A stretch of DNA of 64,000 nucleotides. It comes from Burkholderiales bacterium. GTDB lineage: Bacteria; Pseudomonadota; Gammaproteobacteria; Burkholderiales; WYBJ01. A program made the translations under genes and the position numbers. The DNA is taken from contig JADLAC010000002.1 of the NCBI GenBank assembly GCA_020848435.1, positions 1 to 64,000 on the forward strand, read 5' to 3'. The notes under the pieces are model-generated. The model was given only the letters and a program-made list of their open reading frames with translations, had not been told where the DNA came from and made no database searches. Positions 33,304 to 41,447 of the stretch are shown piece after piece. The first letter of the stretch is position 1; each line of letters begins with the position of its first letter.

Positions 33304-34991
33304 TGGAACTGCGTCCCTACCAGCGCGAAGCGCTTGATACCGTAACCGCGTACCTGGCTGAGCGTGACGACAACCCGGTTATCTGCCTGCCCACGGGTGC
33401 GGGCAAGACCATCGTGTTCGCGACCATGATCCGCGAGTACCTGGAGTATTGGCCTGGCACGCGGATCCTGATTCTGGCGCACGTCCGTGAGCTGCTCGCG
33501 CAGGCAGCCGACAAGCTCACACGCGTATGGCCGATGGCCCCGATCGGAATCTACTCCGCCGGGCTCAACCGCCGTGACACCGCGCACGACATCCTGATCG
33601 CTGGTATCCAGTCCGTCTTTCGTCGTGCTTTCGAGCTCGGCCATTTCGATTTGATCGTCGTCGACGAGGCGCACCGGATTCCGGTCAACGGTGAAGGTAT
33701 GTACCGGCAGTTCCTGAAAGACGCCAAGACCGCTAATCCCCACGTCCGGGTAATCGGCTTCACTGCCACGCCGTTTCGGCTCGGCGCCGGGCTGATCGCC
33801 GCGCCCGAGTACATCCTGAACTCGATCTGCTACGACGCGGACGTGGCAACCCTGATCCGAGAGGGCTACCTGTGCGCGCTCACGAGTAAGGGCGGTACCG
33901 CGAAGGCGGATATCTCCGGCGTGCACATCCGCAACGGCGAGTTCGTGCAGGACGAGCTCGAGGCGGCCATCAATCGCGATGATCTGATCGAGCGCGCCAT
34001 GGATGAGATTCTGCGCTACGGGCGTGACCGGAAATCATGGATCCTGTTCTGCGTGTCGGTCGCGCATGCCGAGAACGTCTCGACTGCGCTCGGCCGGCGC
34101 GGGGTTGCGGCGCCTGTCGTCCACGGTGAAACACCGGCCGAGGAGCGCGCCTCGCTCATAGGGCGTTTCGACCGCGGCGAGCTGAGGGCGCTCGTCAACG
34201 TCAACGTGCTCTCGGAGGGTTTCGACAGCACGCGTATCGACATGATCGTGCTGCTGCGTCCGACCGCCTCGCCGGGACTCTACATGCAGCAGGTTGGTCG
34301 AGGCCTGCGGCTGCATCCCGGCAAGGCGAACACGCTGGTGCTCGACCTGGCGGGCAACATCGAGCGGCACGGGCCGATTGATGCGATCAAAGCGAAGCGC
34401 CACCGCGCTGGCGACAAGATCGACAAGGCCGTGACTACGGCGCCCGTGAAGGAGTGTCCGCGGTGCCACGAGATGGTGCTCGCGATGGTGCGCACGTGCA
34501 CGGTTTGCGGCTACGAATGGCCGGTGGCACCGGTGCATGCCGCTGTCGCCAGCGACAAGCCAATCCTGTCCGAGATCCGTGTCGATACCTATGACGTTCA
34601 GGATGTCCTCTACGGCTTGCACGAGCGCGAGGGCAAAACCACCAGCTTACGCGTCGACTATTACTGCGGGATTCGCCAGTTCAGCGAATGGGTGTGCCTG
34701 GCGCACGAGGGCTATCCGCGGCGCAAGGCGGTCATCTGGTGGGCGAACCGGGCGCCTGGTCAGACGGTGCCGGCATCGGCCTACGCTGCGATGTCCTGGC
34801 TGGAGACGAACGAGCTTCGAGAGCCCAAGCGCATCCTGGTGAACACCGGCGGGAAATATCCCGAGATCATCAACCACGTATTCGAGGAACCGAATGAACA
34901 CGCAGGAACGGACGGCACTGGAGCGCGTTCTCAAAGCGGAGCTCGCGCAACTCCCGGCGAGATCGTGCACGACCTGTTTGCATCTCGCTGA
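33303..34991 (+). CDS. SF2 DNA helicase
   Basis: A 562-residue protein with an ATG at 33303 overlapping the upstream stop (ATGA; a GTG one codon earlier is possible). It has Walker A LPTGAGKT (29-36), DEAH (121-124), GFTATP, and a C-terminal helicase lobe with QQVGRGLRLHPGK. A Cys pair-and-pair motif near 381-398 (CPRCHEM...CTVCGYEW) may bind zinc. It resembles UvsW/RecG-type branch-remodelling helicases used in phage recombination or replication. Confidence 0.8.
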   Translation: MELRPYQREALDTVTAYLAERDDNPVICLPTGAGKTIVFATMIREYLEYWPGTRILILAHVRELLAQAADKLTRVWPMAPIGIYSAGLNRRDTAHDILIAGIQSVFRRAFELGHFDLIVVDEAHRIPVNGEGMYRQFLKDAKTANPHVRVIGFTATPFRLGAGLIAAPEYILNSICYDADVATLIREGYLCALTSKGGTAKADISGVHIRNGEFVQDELEAAINRDDLIERAMDEILRYGRDRKSWILFCVSVAHAENVSTALGRRGVAAPVVHGETPAEERASLIGRFDRGELRALVNVNVLSEGFDSTRIDMIVLLRPTASPGLYMQQVGRGLRLHPGKANTLVLDLAGNIERHGPIDAIKAKRHRAGDKIDKAVTTAPVKECPRCHEMVLAMVRTCTVCGYEWPVAPVHAAVASDKPILSEIRVDTYDVQDVLYGLHEREGKTTSLRVDYYCGIRQFSEWVCLAHEGYPRRKAVIWWANRAPGQTVPASAYAAMSWLETNELREPKRILVNTGGKYPEIINHVFEEPNEHAGTDGTGARSQSGARATPGEIVHDLFASR

Positions 34992-35085
34992 CGGCCGCCG
35001 CTGCAAAAAATGGGACGCCGTTCCGCCGGACGAGATCAGGCAGACTGGTTGCGACGAGTGGGAATACGATGACATTCCGTTCTAG
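34894..35085 (+). CDS. Small Cys-rich phage protein
   Basis: A 63-residue protein (LPARSCTTCLHLADGRRCKKW, later GCDEWEYDDIPF) with CxxC and further Cys, perhaps zinc-binding. It overlaps the end of the helicase by 98 bases. The pattern is typical of small phage proteins near recombination genes. Confidence 0.5.
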   Translation: MNTQERTALERVLKAELAQLPARSCTTCLHLADGRRCKKWDAVPPDEIRQTGCDEWEYDDIPF

Positions 35086-35302
35086 GCGTCGCTACTGGAC
35101 CGACGCTGACGTGGCCATCCTGCGCCGCGAGTACCCCGAGCGCTACGCGCACGAGGTAGCGGCAATGCTCGACGTAAGCGCAAGACGAATTTATGTCAAG
35201 GCCGCGGCGCTCAAGCTCGGCAAGTCTGCTGCCTACTGGGCGCACGAGAAAGCACGACTGCGCGAGCGAGGCAAGGCAAGGCCGGCCGCTGGCCACGGGT
35301 GA
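35069..35302 (+). CDS. Small HTH phage protein
   Basis: A 77-residue protein with YWTDADVAILRREYPERYAH and EVAAMLDVSARRIYVKAAAL, a helix-turn-helix/SANT-like pattern seen in many small phage regulators. It overlaps the upstream gene by 17 bases. Confidence 0.5.
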   Translation: MTFRSRRRYWTDADVAILRREYPERYAHEVAAMLDVSARRIYVKAAALKLGKSAAYWAHEKARLRERGKARPAAGHG

Positions 35303-35367
35303 GGCGCAGAAGCAGATCGAGGCGCCGACGCCGGCGCGGGTGATAACGCACAGGATCAAGGGGTGAT

Positions 35368-35486
35368 ATGTCGACTATGACCGAACGCCCGATCATATTT
35401 TCGGCGCCGATGGTGCGAGCGCCGGCGCCGTGCGCACGCTTGTACGGGCGCTGACAGCTCCCAAGAGCATTACGCGCCGCCGATGA
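35368..35486 (+). pseudogene. Remnant of a small conserved phage gene
   Basis: An ATG at 35368 opens a short frame MSTMTERPIIFSAPMVRA that ends at a stop at 35452-35454. A second frame just downstream (35430-35486) encodes VRALTAPKSITRRR. Together they look like the start of a common phage protein whose usual N-terminus is TERPILFSAPMVRA followed by KTQTRRAL, broken by a deletion or frameshift. This is based on recall of the family. Confidence 0.4.
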
Positions 35487-35764
35487 ACCGCGTTGACCAT
35501 GGCGAGCGCCTGACCCTTACGCATGACGAGCTCGTGGAGCATACAGGCTACACGCAGCACGTGAAGCAAGCGGCTGTTATGCGCAAGCTCGGCGTGCCGG
35601 TCCATGTTCGCCCCGATGGGTCGGTGGCGGTGGTCCGGGCGCACCTGGTTGAGCTCATGCGCCGCCCGAGCGCAGAATCCGGGCGCGATCGCCCGAAGGT
35701 GAAAAGCCATGGCAAGGCGCCCACCAAGAGTCTATCCCAAGCACGGCTCGCTCTGGTTCGTTGA
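35483..35764 (+). CDS. DUF4224-like protein
   Basis: A 93-residue protein with LTHDELVEHTGYTQHVKQAA then VMRKLGVPVHVRPDGSVAV, matching the DUF4224 arrangement found just upstream of many phage integrases. It overlaps the integrase start by 56 bases. Possibly an excisionase-like accessory factor; this is inferred. Confidence 0.55.
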   Translation: MNRVDHGERLTLTHDELVEHTGYTQHVKQAAVMRKLGVPVHVRPDGSVAVVRAHLVELMRRPSAESGRDRPKVKSHGKAPTKSLSQARLALVR

Positions 35765-36740
35765 CCACGAGCGCAAGTGGCACAAACTCTGCAGGATCGA
35801 TGCGGGTGAGGCGGCGTTGCATGCGGCTCTTGCCAAGATTCTTGACGCGCCACCGATCACCGGCATGCCGGCCGCGATCGCTGCGTTCAAGCGGGTGTAT
35901 CTGCGCAGTTTGGCTCCCTCGTCTCAGAAAGAGCACGAACGGCTGCTCGATATTGCCGCCGACGAGTTCGAGGCCTTCGAAGTTGCGGATGTCGAGCCGG
36001 CCGATGTTCTGGAATCGGCAACCAACCTTTACGACGGCCGGCCAACGGCGGCGAAGGCATACAAAGCCCGGCTCTCGACCTTCTTTCGCTGGACAATCAC
36101 CAAGCGCCTGCGAACGGATAACCCTTGCAGTGAAGTCTGGCTCAAGTCGCCGCCGAAGCGGGATCGCTACATCACCGATGCCGAGTTCACCGCGATTCGT
36201 GGGCACGTCATGACCGGCAAGAACGGGAAGCCGACGCCTTCTGGCCCTATCGCTCGCGCCTTCATCGATTTGTGTTACCTCACCGCGCAGCGTCCCACCG
36301 ACATACGCCGGCTGATGTGGAGCCAGGTGCGCGAAGAGGAAGGCTTGATCGCTTTTCGCCCGAGCAAGACCGCCGGGAGCTCAGGCGCGCGCGTGCTTGT
36401 GCGGATCACGCCGACGATCAGGAACGTGCTCGACCAGGCGAAGACGTTCGGTGGCGTGCGAAGTGTCTACGTGATTCGCACCCGCGACGGCTCACCGTTC
36501 ACCATGAGCGGCATTCGCAGTGCATGGGAGCGCGCTTGCGAGCGCGCGTGCGTGAAGGGGGCAACGATCCGCGATCTGCGTCCGAAAGCGCTGACAGACG
36601 CCAGGCGAATGGGGTACGCCATCGAGGCCCTGCAGGTAGCCGCCGCGCACACGAGCGTGACCACCACGGAGGGCTACATCAAGCGCTTCGAAGAGCCGGT
36701 GAGCCCGGTAGAGCTCAGGCTACCTGACGCCGCCGAATAG
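35709..36740 (+). CDS. int: Tyrosine integrase
   Basis: A 343-residue site-specific recombinase. It has a SAM-like N-terminal domain, then a catalytic domain with R195 (TAQRPTDIRRL), a second Arg R291 (DLRPKALTD), His in AAAHTSVTTT and nucleophile Tyr323 (TEGYIKR). It ends 71 bases before the 3' end of tRNA-Pro, which is the probable att site. Confidence 0.85.
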   Translation: MARRPPRVYPKHGSLWFVDHERKWHKLCRIDAGEAALHAALAKILDAPPITGMPAAIAAFKRVYLRSLAPSSQKEHERLLDIAADEFEAFEVADVEPADVLESATNLYDGRPTAAKAYKARLSTFFRWTITKRLRTDNPCSEVWLKSPPKRDRYITDAEFTAIRGHVMTGKNGKPTPSGPIARAFIDLCYLTAQRPTDIRRLMWSQVREEEGLIAFRPSKTAGSSGARVLVRITPTIRNVLDQAKTFGGVRSVYVIRTRDGSPFTMSGIRSAWERACERACVKGATIRDLRPKALTDARRMGYAIEALQVAAAHTSVTTTEGYIKRFEEPVSPVELRLPDAAE

Positions 36741-36744
36741 CAGC

Positions 36745-36803
36745 AAAAGTTAGACACTTCCGAAAAAGTTAGACAGCGGCGGAGTTATCCACAGCCTAAC
36801 TTC
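36745..36803. repeat. Putative integrase arm-type repeats
   Basis: AAAAGTTAGACA occurs at 36745-36756 and again at 36764-36775, with an inverted partial copy CTAACTT at 36797-36803. Such short repeats near att sites often bind the integrase arm domain. Confidence 0.45.
36785..36793. promoter_or_regulatory. Perfect DnaA-box sequence TTATCCACA
   Basis: A consensus DnaA box lies between the integrase and the tRNA. It may occur by chance, but its exact match inside the att-region repeats is notable. Confidence 0.3.
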
Positions 36804-36811
36804 TTGATTTC

Positions 36812-36888
<77 letters not shown>

Positions 36889-36897
36889 AGTGCGGCG

Positions 36898-36903
36898 ATT
36901 ATA
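36898..36903 (-). promoter_or_regulatory. TATAAT -10 of tRNA-Pro
   Basis: A perfect minus-strand TATAAT 9 bases before the tRNA start. No clear -35 was found. Fits tRNA transcription from inside the 3' flank of the CoA-transferase gene. Confidence 0.5.
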
Positions 36904-36933
36904 GCAGCCGAGCGAGGGGCGGGGATGGTCGGC

Positions 36934-38151
36934 TCAGATGATTTTGTTGTCCCGAAAGGTCTGGATTTCGGCGCCGCTGTAGCCCAGTTCGGTCAAGACC
37001 GCATCGTTATGCTCGCCCAACTCGGGCGCGATGCCGATCCGCGCGGGCGTCTCCGAGAACTCCCAGGGCGAGCCGTGGACCTTGAGCGTCTTGCCGTACT
37101 TGGGGTAATCGACTTCGGTGACGTAGCCGTTCGCGATCACGTCGGGGTCGTCCGACGCCTCCAGCAGGGTATTGATCGGCGCCGCGACGATGTCCGCCGC
37201 GCGCAGCAATTGCACCCAGCGCTCTCGCGGGCCGGTCGCGAATAACTCGTCGAGCAGCCCCAGCAATTCATGGCGCTTGTCGTCGGAGGCGATGGCGACG
37301 CCGAGATCGGCGAAGCCTGCCTGCGCGAGCCGCTGGTAGAAGCCGAGCGCGGTCATTGCGCTTTGCCACTTGTCGCGTCCCTGCAACTGGAACACCAGCG
37401 GCTTGCCCTCGATGTCGTTGAAGCTCGCGCTGATGCCGGGCCGCTGCGACGTGCCGGTGATACGGGCCTGGCCGGTGACCGGGTCGCGATTGCGCCACAT
37501 CGCCGTGGTGAGCGTCCAGCCCATCAGGCGGATCTGGCCGCCGAGCAGCGAGCACTCGACTTTCTGGCCGACGCCGTGGCTGCGCGCGCAATGTAGCGCG
37601 GCCAGCATGCCGCCGAACGCGAGGATCGCGCAGGTTTCGTCGGCGACCGACACGATCCCGGTGCGTAACGGCTGGCCGGGCGTGGAGTACGCCTGGGCGA
37701 TACCGCCAAGCGCTTGCGCCATCGAATCAGTGCCCGGCAGATCGGCGTGCGGCCCCTTCGGCCCGTAGCCCGAAATCGACACGTAGACGAGCTTCGGATT
37801 GATCTGCTTCAGCGCCTCGTAGCCGAAGCCGTTTTTCTCGGCCGCGCCGGGCCGGAAATTCTGGCCGAAGATGTCCGCGCGCGCCACGAGGCGATACAGG
37901 ATCTCGCGTGCTTCGACCGTCTTGAGGTTCAGCGTGACGCTCTTGACGCCACGGTTGTTGGTTTCGAAATACGTGCTGGGAAGGCCGGGGAAGACGCTCG
38001 ATGTTCGCGAGCTGTCGCCGCCGTTGGGCGTTTCGATCTTGATCACGTCGGCGCCCAGGTCGGCCATCAGCGTGTAGGGCACGGTGCCGGCCTGCGCGGT
38101 CGAGCAGCTCACTACCCGGACGCCGTCGAGCGGACCTCGTGGATGTGTCAT
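36934..38151 (-). CDS. CaiB/BaiF family (type III) CoA transferase
   Basis: A 405-residue protein with the family features LMADLGADVIKIETPNGGD, NNRGVKSVTLNLK, SISGYGPKGP, and Asp142 in GTDSMAQALGG, the likely catalytic residue. It transfers CoA between organic acids. Last gene of a minus-strand set of Bug receptor, RidA protein and CoA transferase (9 bases after the RidA stop). Substrate is unknown. Confidence 0.8.
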   Translation of the reverse strand: MTHPRGPLDGVRVVSCSTAQAGTVPYTLMADLGADVIKIETPNGGDSSRTSSVFPGLPSTYFETNNRGVKSVTLNLKTVEAREILYRLVARADIFGQNFRPGAAEKNGFGYEALKQINPKLVYVSISGYGPKGPHADLPGTDSMAQALGGIAQAYSTPGQPLRTGIVSVADETCAILAFGGMLAALHCARSHGVGQKVECSLLGGQIRLMGWTLTTAMWRNRDPVTGQARITGTSQRPGISASFNDIEGKPLVFQLQGRDKWQSAMTALGFYQRLAQAGFADLGVAIASDDKRHELLGLLDELFATGPRERWVQLLRAADIVAAPINTLLEASDDPDVIANGYVTEVDYPKYGKTLKVHGSPWEFSETPARIGIAPELGEHNDAVLTELGYSGAEIQTFRDNKII

Positions 38152-38160
38152 GGCGGAGCG

Positions 38161-38607
38161 CTAGCGCGCCGCGAGCGCCTGCGCAAGGCGCTCCGGTTCG
38201 ATGATCGCCTCGACCTCGATCTCCACCATCGCCTGCTTGTGACCGAGCCGCGATACCTGGATCAAGACGCTGGCGGGGCGGTTGCGCCGGAAGAACTTGA
38301 AGCGCTCATCGGAGCAGCGGTAGTACTCCTCGATGTCGGTGACGTAGGTGGTCGATCGAACGACATCGTCGAAGGTCGCGCCCGCATAGGCGAGCCCCTT
38401 GCCGATGTTTTCGCACACCTTGCGCAACTGCACGCGCATGTCGCCCGGGATGGTGATTTCGCCGCCGGGCTCGCGAGCCATCTGGCCTGCGAGATAGACG
38501 TGCGCGTGGTCGCTGCCATGCACCGTGACCACCGGAACGTACAAGAGCTCGCCGTTCTCGACCCGAGCCCACATGTCGGCGGGTTGCAGAAAGTTGCGGC
38601 TGATCAT
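38161..38607 (-). CDS. RidA/YjgF family protein
   Basis: A 148-residue protein. The ATG at 38607 has GGAG upstream; the longer frame beyond it lies over the Bug receptor gene. RidA features are visible: HVYLAGQMAREPGGEI, VCENIGKGLAYAG and VVRSTTYVTDIEEY. The segment PASVLIQVSRL corresponds to E. coli PARSCVEVARL but has Ser where the catalytic Arg105 should be, so classical imine deaminase activity is doubtful. Confidence 0.75.
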   Translation of the reverse strand: MISRNFLQPADMWARVENGELLYVPVVTVHGSDHAHVYLAGQMAREPGGEITIPGDMRVQLRKVCENIGKGLAYAGATFDDVVRSTTYVTDIEEYYRCSDERFKFFRRNRPASVLIQVSRLGHKQAMVEIEVEAIIEPERLAQALAAR

Positions 38608-38638
38608 CGGCTGTCTCCAGAGAGCTGCTGTGTTGCGG

Positions 38639-39640
38639 CTATTCGGGCTTGATGCCGACCGAGCGCACGATGTCGGCGTATTTCTGGTGCTCCGCCTGCA
38701 GGCGCTTGCGCAATTCCGCCGGCGAGCTCGCGGCCGGCTCGGCGGCTTGCAGCGCGAGCTTCTCGCGCACATCGGCGCTGTCCAGCGCTTTCCTGACCTC
38801 CGCGTTCCAGCGGGCAATCAGCTCGGGCGGGGTTGCCGCCGGCAGCATCAGGGAATGGAACTCGACCAGCTCGTAGCCCTTGTAGCCGACTTCGTCCAGC
38901 GTGGGCAGATCGGGCAGGTGCGAGGAGCGCTTCGCACCGGTGGTGGCAAGGCCCCGCAGCTTGCCCGCCTTGATCAGGGGCGTCGCGCTGAATGCGTTCA
39001 AAAAGATCATTTGCACTTCGCCGCCGAGCGCCGCGTTGGTGGCGCCGATGCCGGCCTTGTACGGGACGTGGGTGATGTCCGCGCCCGACATGCTCTTGAA
39101 GAGCTCGCCGGCCAGGTGCGTAATCCCGCCCGTGCCGCCTGAGCCGAAACTGACCGAGCCGGGTTTGGCCTTGGTGAGGGCGACGAACTCCTTCACGCTG
39201 CGCGCCTGCACGCCCGGATACACGACTAGGGTGTTGGTGATGGTCGCTACCATCGACACCGGCGTGAAGTTGTTGTCCAGGCTGTACGGCACCTTTTGGT
39301 AGACAATCGGAGCGATCACCTGGGTGTTGCCGACGACGACGAGATTATAGCCATCGGGATTCGCCTTGGTGGCGATCTCCATGCCCAGGCGCCCGGCCGC
39401 GCCGGGGCGATTGTCCACCAGCACTTGCTGGCCGACTTGCTCGGCGAGGCGCTGGCTGATGAGTCGGGCGATCAAGTCATAGCTGCCGCCGGCGCCGTAC
39501 GGAGTGATCACGCGGACGGGTCGCGAGGGAAACGACTCGGCGGCGTACGCGGACAGCGCATTGGCTCCCAGTGCGGCCAACGCAAGACCGATCATACCTA
39601 CCCGCTTGACTCGTACGTTGCGTGCTGAGCTGGACTTCAT
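38639..39640 (-). CDS. Bug-type periplasmic receptor (tripartite tricarboxylate transport)
   Basis: A 333-residue protein. The start at 39640 has GGAG upstream and a signal peptide (GLALAALGANALSAYA). Bug hallmarks: FPSRPVRVITPYGAGGSYD, VLVDNRPGAAGRLG, then HVPYKAG. No TctA/B membrane genes are nearby, so it is likely a free receptor or sensor. First gene of the set with the RidA protein and CoA transferase. Confidence 0.8.
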   Translation of the reverse strand: MKSSSARNVRVKRVGMIGLALAALGANALSAYAAESFPSRPVRVITPYGAGGSYDLIARLISQRLAEQVGQQVLVDNRPGAAGRLGMEIATKANPDGYNLVVVGNTQVIAPIVYQKVPYSLDNNFTPVSMVATITNTLVVYPGVQARSVKEFVALTKAKPGSVSFGSGGTGGITHLAGELFKSMSGADITHVPYKAGIGATNAALGGEVQMIFLNAFSATPLIKAGKLRGLATTGAKRSSHLPDLPTLDEVGYKGYELVEFHSLMLPAATPPELIARWNAEVRKALDSADVREKLALQAAEPAASSPAELRKRLQAEHQKYADIVRSVGIKPE

Positions 39641-39988
39641 CGCTACTCCTCCGTCATGTTGTTCGAAGGACATCTTTACAAAGGTCGGGGCACGGGTCAA
39701 CATCGATCGTGCCGCCGGGTACATCTGTCCGAGCGTCCGCGCATGCCACAACATCCATGAATCGGGTCAACATCGATCGTGCCGCCGGGTACCTCTGTCC
39801 GAGAGCATCCATGGGTACTACCGTCATCGAAAGCGTTGTTGCCGTGCATATGGGTGTGTCGTTCGCCGGCAACGAGCGTGATCATCCCTCGCGCGGGGCG
39901 ACTTGCATGATCCTCGCCGCATCGATCGCGATCGGCATGGCCGACAGGTGCGTGTGCCGCCGGCCACGCCAGAGCTTGGAACGATTGC
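39641..39988. other. 348-base divergent intergenic region with two 41-bp direct repeats
   Basis: Between the Bug receptor and the triple-RidA gene. It carries CGGGTCAACATCGATCGTGC... at 39693-39733 and again at 39763-39803, differing at one base. No gene was identified here; the repeats could be regulator-binding sites for the two divergent units. Confidence 0.6.
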
Positions 39989-41389
39989 ATGGAGAAGCCA
40001 TTGAGCGCGACACCGCCATCGAATCCATATCGTCATTGGGCCAACGCGGTCGCGGCCGGCCCGTTTCTGTTCGTGAGCGGCCAGCTCGGCTGGACGCGCG
40101 ATGGGTCGCGCCTATGCGGCGGCTTCGACGATGCGCCGGCGCCCCCGGACGATACCACCGCCAGCGGCTACGACTGGGTCGCGCGCATGGAGGGCCGCGT
40201 CGGGGCGCAGACGCTCGCGATCTACGAGCAGTATCGCGCGCTGCTGCGCGGCGAGGGGGCGGGGCTCGCGAACATCCTGCGTTATCACATCTTTCAGCGC
40301 GACAAGCGTTACTTTCCCGTCTTCAACGCGATCCGCAGAAAGATCGAGCCTGCGCCGCCGGCCAGCACCGCGGTCGGCATGGGCCGTTTTACGCTCGAAG
40401 ATGACGCGAGTCTCTGTGTCGACGGCATCGTTCTACGCGGATCGGCGGTCGCGACCCTCGGCTTGCGCGAAGTGCGCCCAGGCGCGTCGCGCCATACAGC
40501 GGCGGCGCATTTCTCGCACGTGATCGGCGCCGGTCCGTTTCTCTTTCTCGCCGGCCAGATCCCCATCGATGGTTCCAAGCCGGGCTCGCCGCTCATCCGC
40601 AATTTCGACGATATTCCGCCCGTGGGCCGTTTCCTCCAGGTGGGAAGAAGCCACGAAGATACGCGCACGGGCCCGATCGCCGCGCAGACCTGGTTCACCT
40701 ATGACTTGATCCGGCAGCACCTGGAGGCGGAAGGCGCAAGCCTGAAGGACATCCTCAACGTCGTCGTCTATCTCCAGGACATGCGCGATTTTCCGAGCTT
40801 TCATCGCGTCCACGAGCGCTTTTTCGGGGATGCGCCGCCGGCCTTGACCGTGATCGAAGCGCGCGAAGTCGGCCACAAGGGTACGCTGATCGAGATCGAG
40901 CCGACGGCGCTGGTACCGGGGCGCGGCATCGCGCGCTCGGTGTGCAATCCGCCGGGTTGGCGCGCGCCGGCCAAGATGAGCGCGCTGGTGCAAGGCGGGG
41001 ACCTCGCTTTCCTGTCCGGCATCGCCGGAACGACCGAGCAGGGAAATCTCGCCCAAGACGTGCGCTCGCTCGGCGAAGAAGCGCGCCGCGATTTGGGCGG
41101 TGCGGCGGATGCCTCCGCGGTGGAGCTGCAGTGCGCGTGCGCGGTTGCCGAGCTGAAGCGCCGGCTGGGCGCGGCAGGTCACGCGATCGGCGCGCTCGCA
41201 CAGCTCAGCGTCTACCTGCGTGACATCGCCGAATGGCCCTGCGCCGAAGCGATACTGTTGCGCGCGTGCGGCGATTGGCGTCCAGCGCTGACCGTGCTCG
41301 AGTCTCCGTTTCCGGCGCCGCTCGCCGGTGCGCGCGTGAGCCTGAGCGCGATCGGCTGGTTCGGCAGCGTGGCGCCGGCGGCGATCTAG
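39989..41389 (+). CDS. Triple RidA-domain fusion protein
   Basis: A 466-residue protein with three RidA-like domains at about 1-155, 160-310 and 325-460. Each repeats the pattern GPFLFxxGQ / GL(A/K)(N/D)IL / xPAxTV. RidA is normally a homotrimer of 130-residue subunits, so this could fold as a single-chain trimer. None of the three domains has the catalytic Arg (Ser, Leu, Leu at that place), suggesting a binding role or a different chemistry. It is divergent from the Bug-RidA-CoA transferase set. Confidence 0.75.
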   Translation: MEKPLSATPPSNPYRHWANAVAAGPFLFVSGQLGWTRDGSRLCGGFDDAPAPPDDTTASGYDWVARMEGRVGAQTLAIYEQYRALLRGEGAGLANILRYHIFQRDKRYFPVFNAIRRKIEPAPPASTAVGMGRFTLEDDASLCVDGIVLRGSAVATLGLREVRPGASRHTAAAHFSHVIGAGPFLFLAGQIPIDGSKPGSPLIRNFDDIPPVGRFLQVGRSHEDTRTGPIAAQTWFTYDLIRQHLEAEGASLKDILNVVVYLQDMRDFPSFHRVHERFFGDAPPALTVIEAREVGHKGTLIEIEPTALVPGRGIARSVCNPPGWRAPAKMSALVQGGDLAFLSGIAGTTEQGNLAQDVRSLGEEARRDLGGAADASAVELQCACAVAELKRRLGAAGHAIGALAQLSVYLRDIAEWPCAEAILLRACGDWRPALTVLESPFPAPLAGARVSLSAIGWFGSVAPAAI

Positions 41390-41447
41390 ACTGCCAACGT
41401 CGCACCAGTCCACTTCTTCAGGCATTCCGCGCGTGGCGAAGTGCGCC

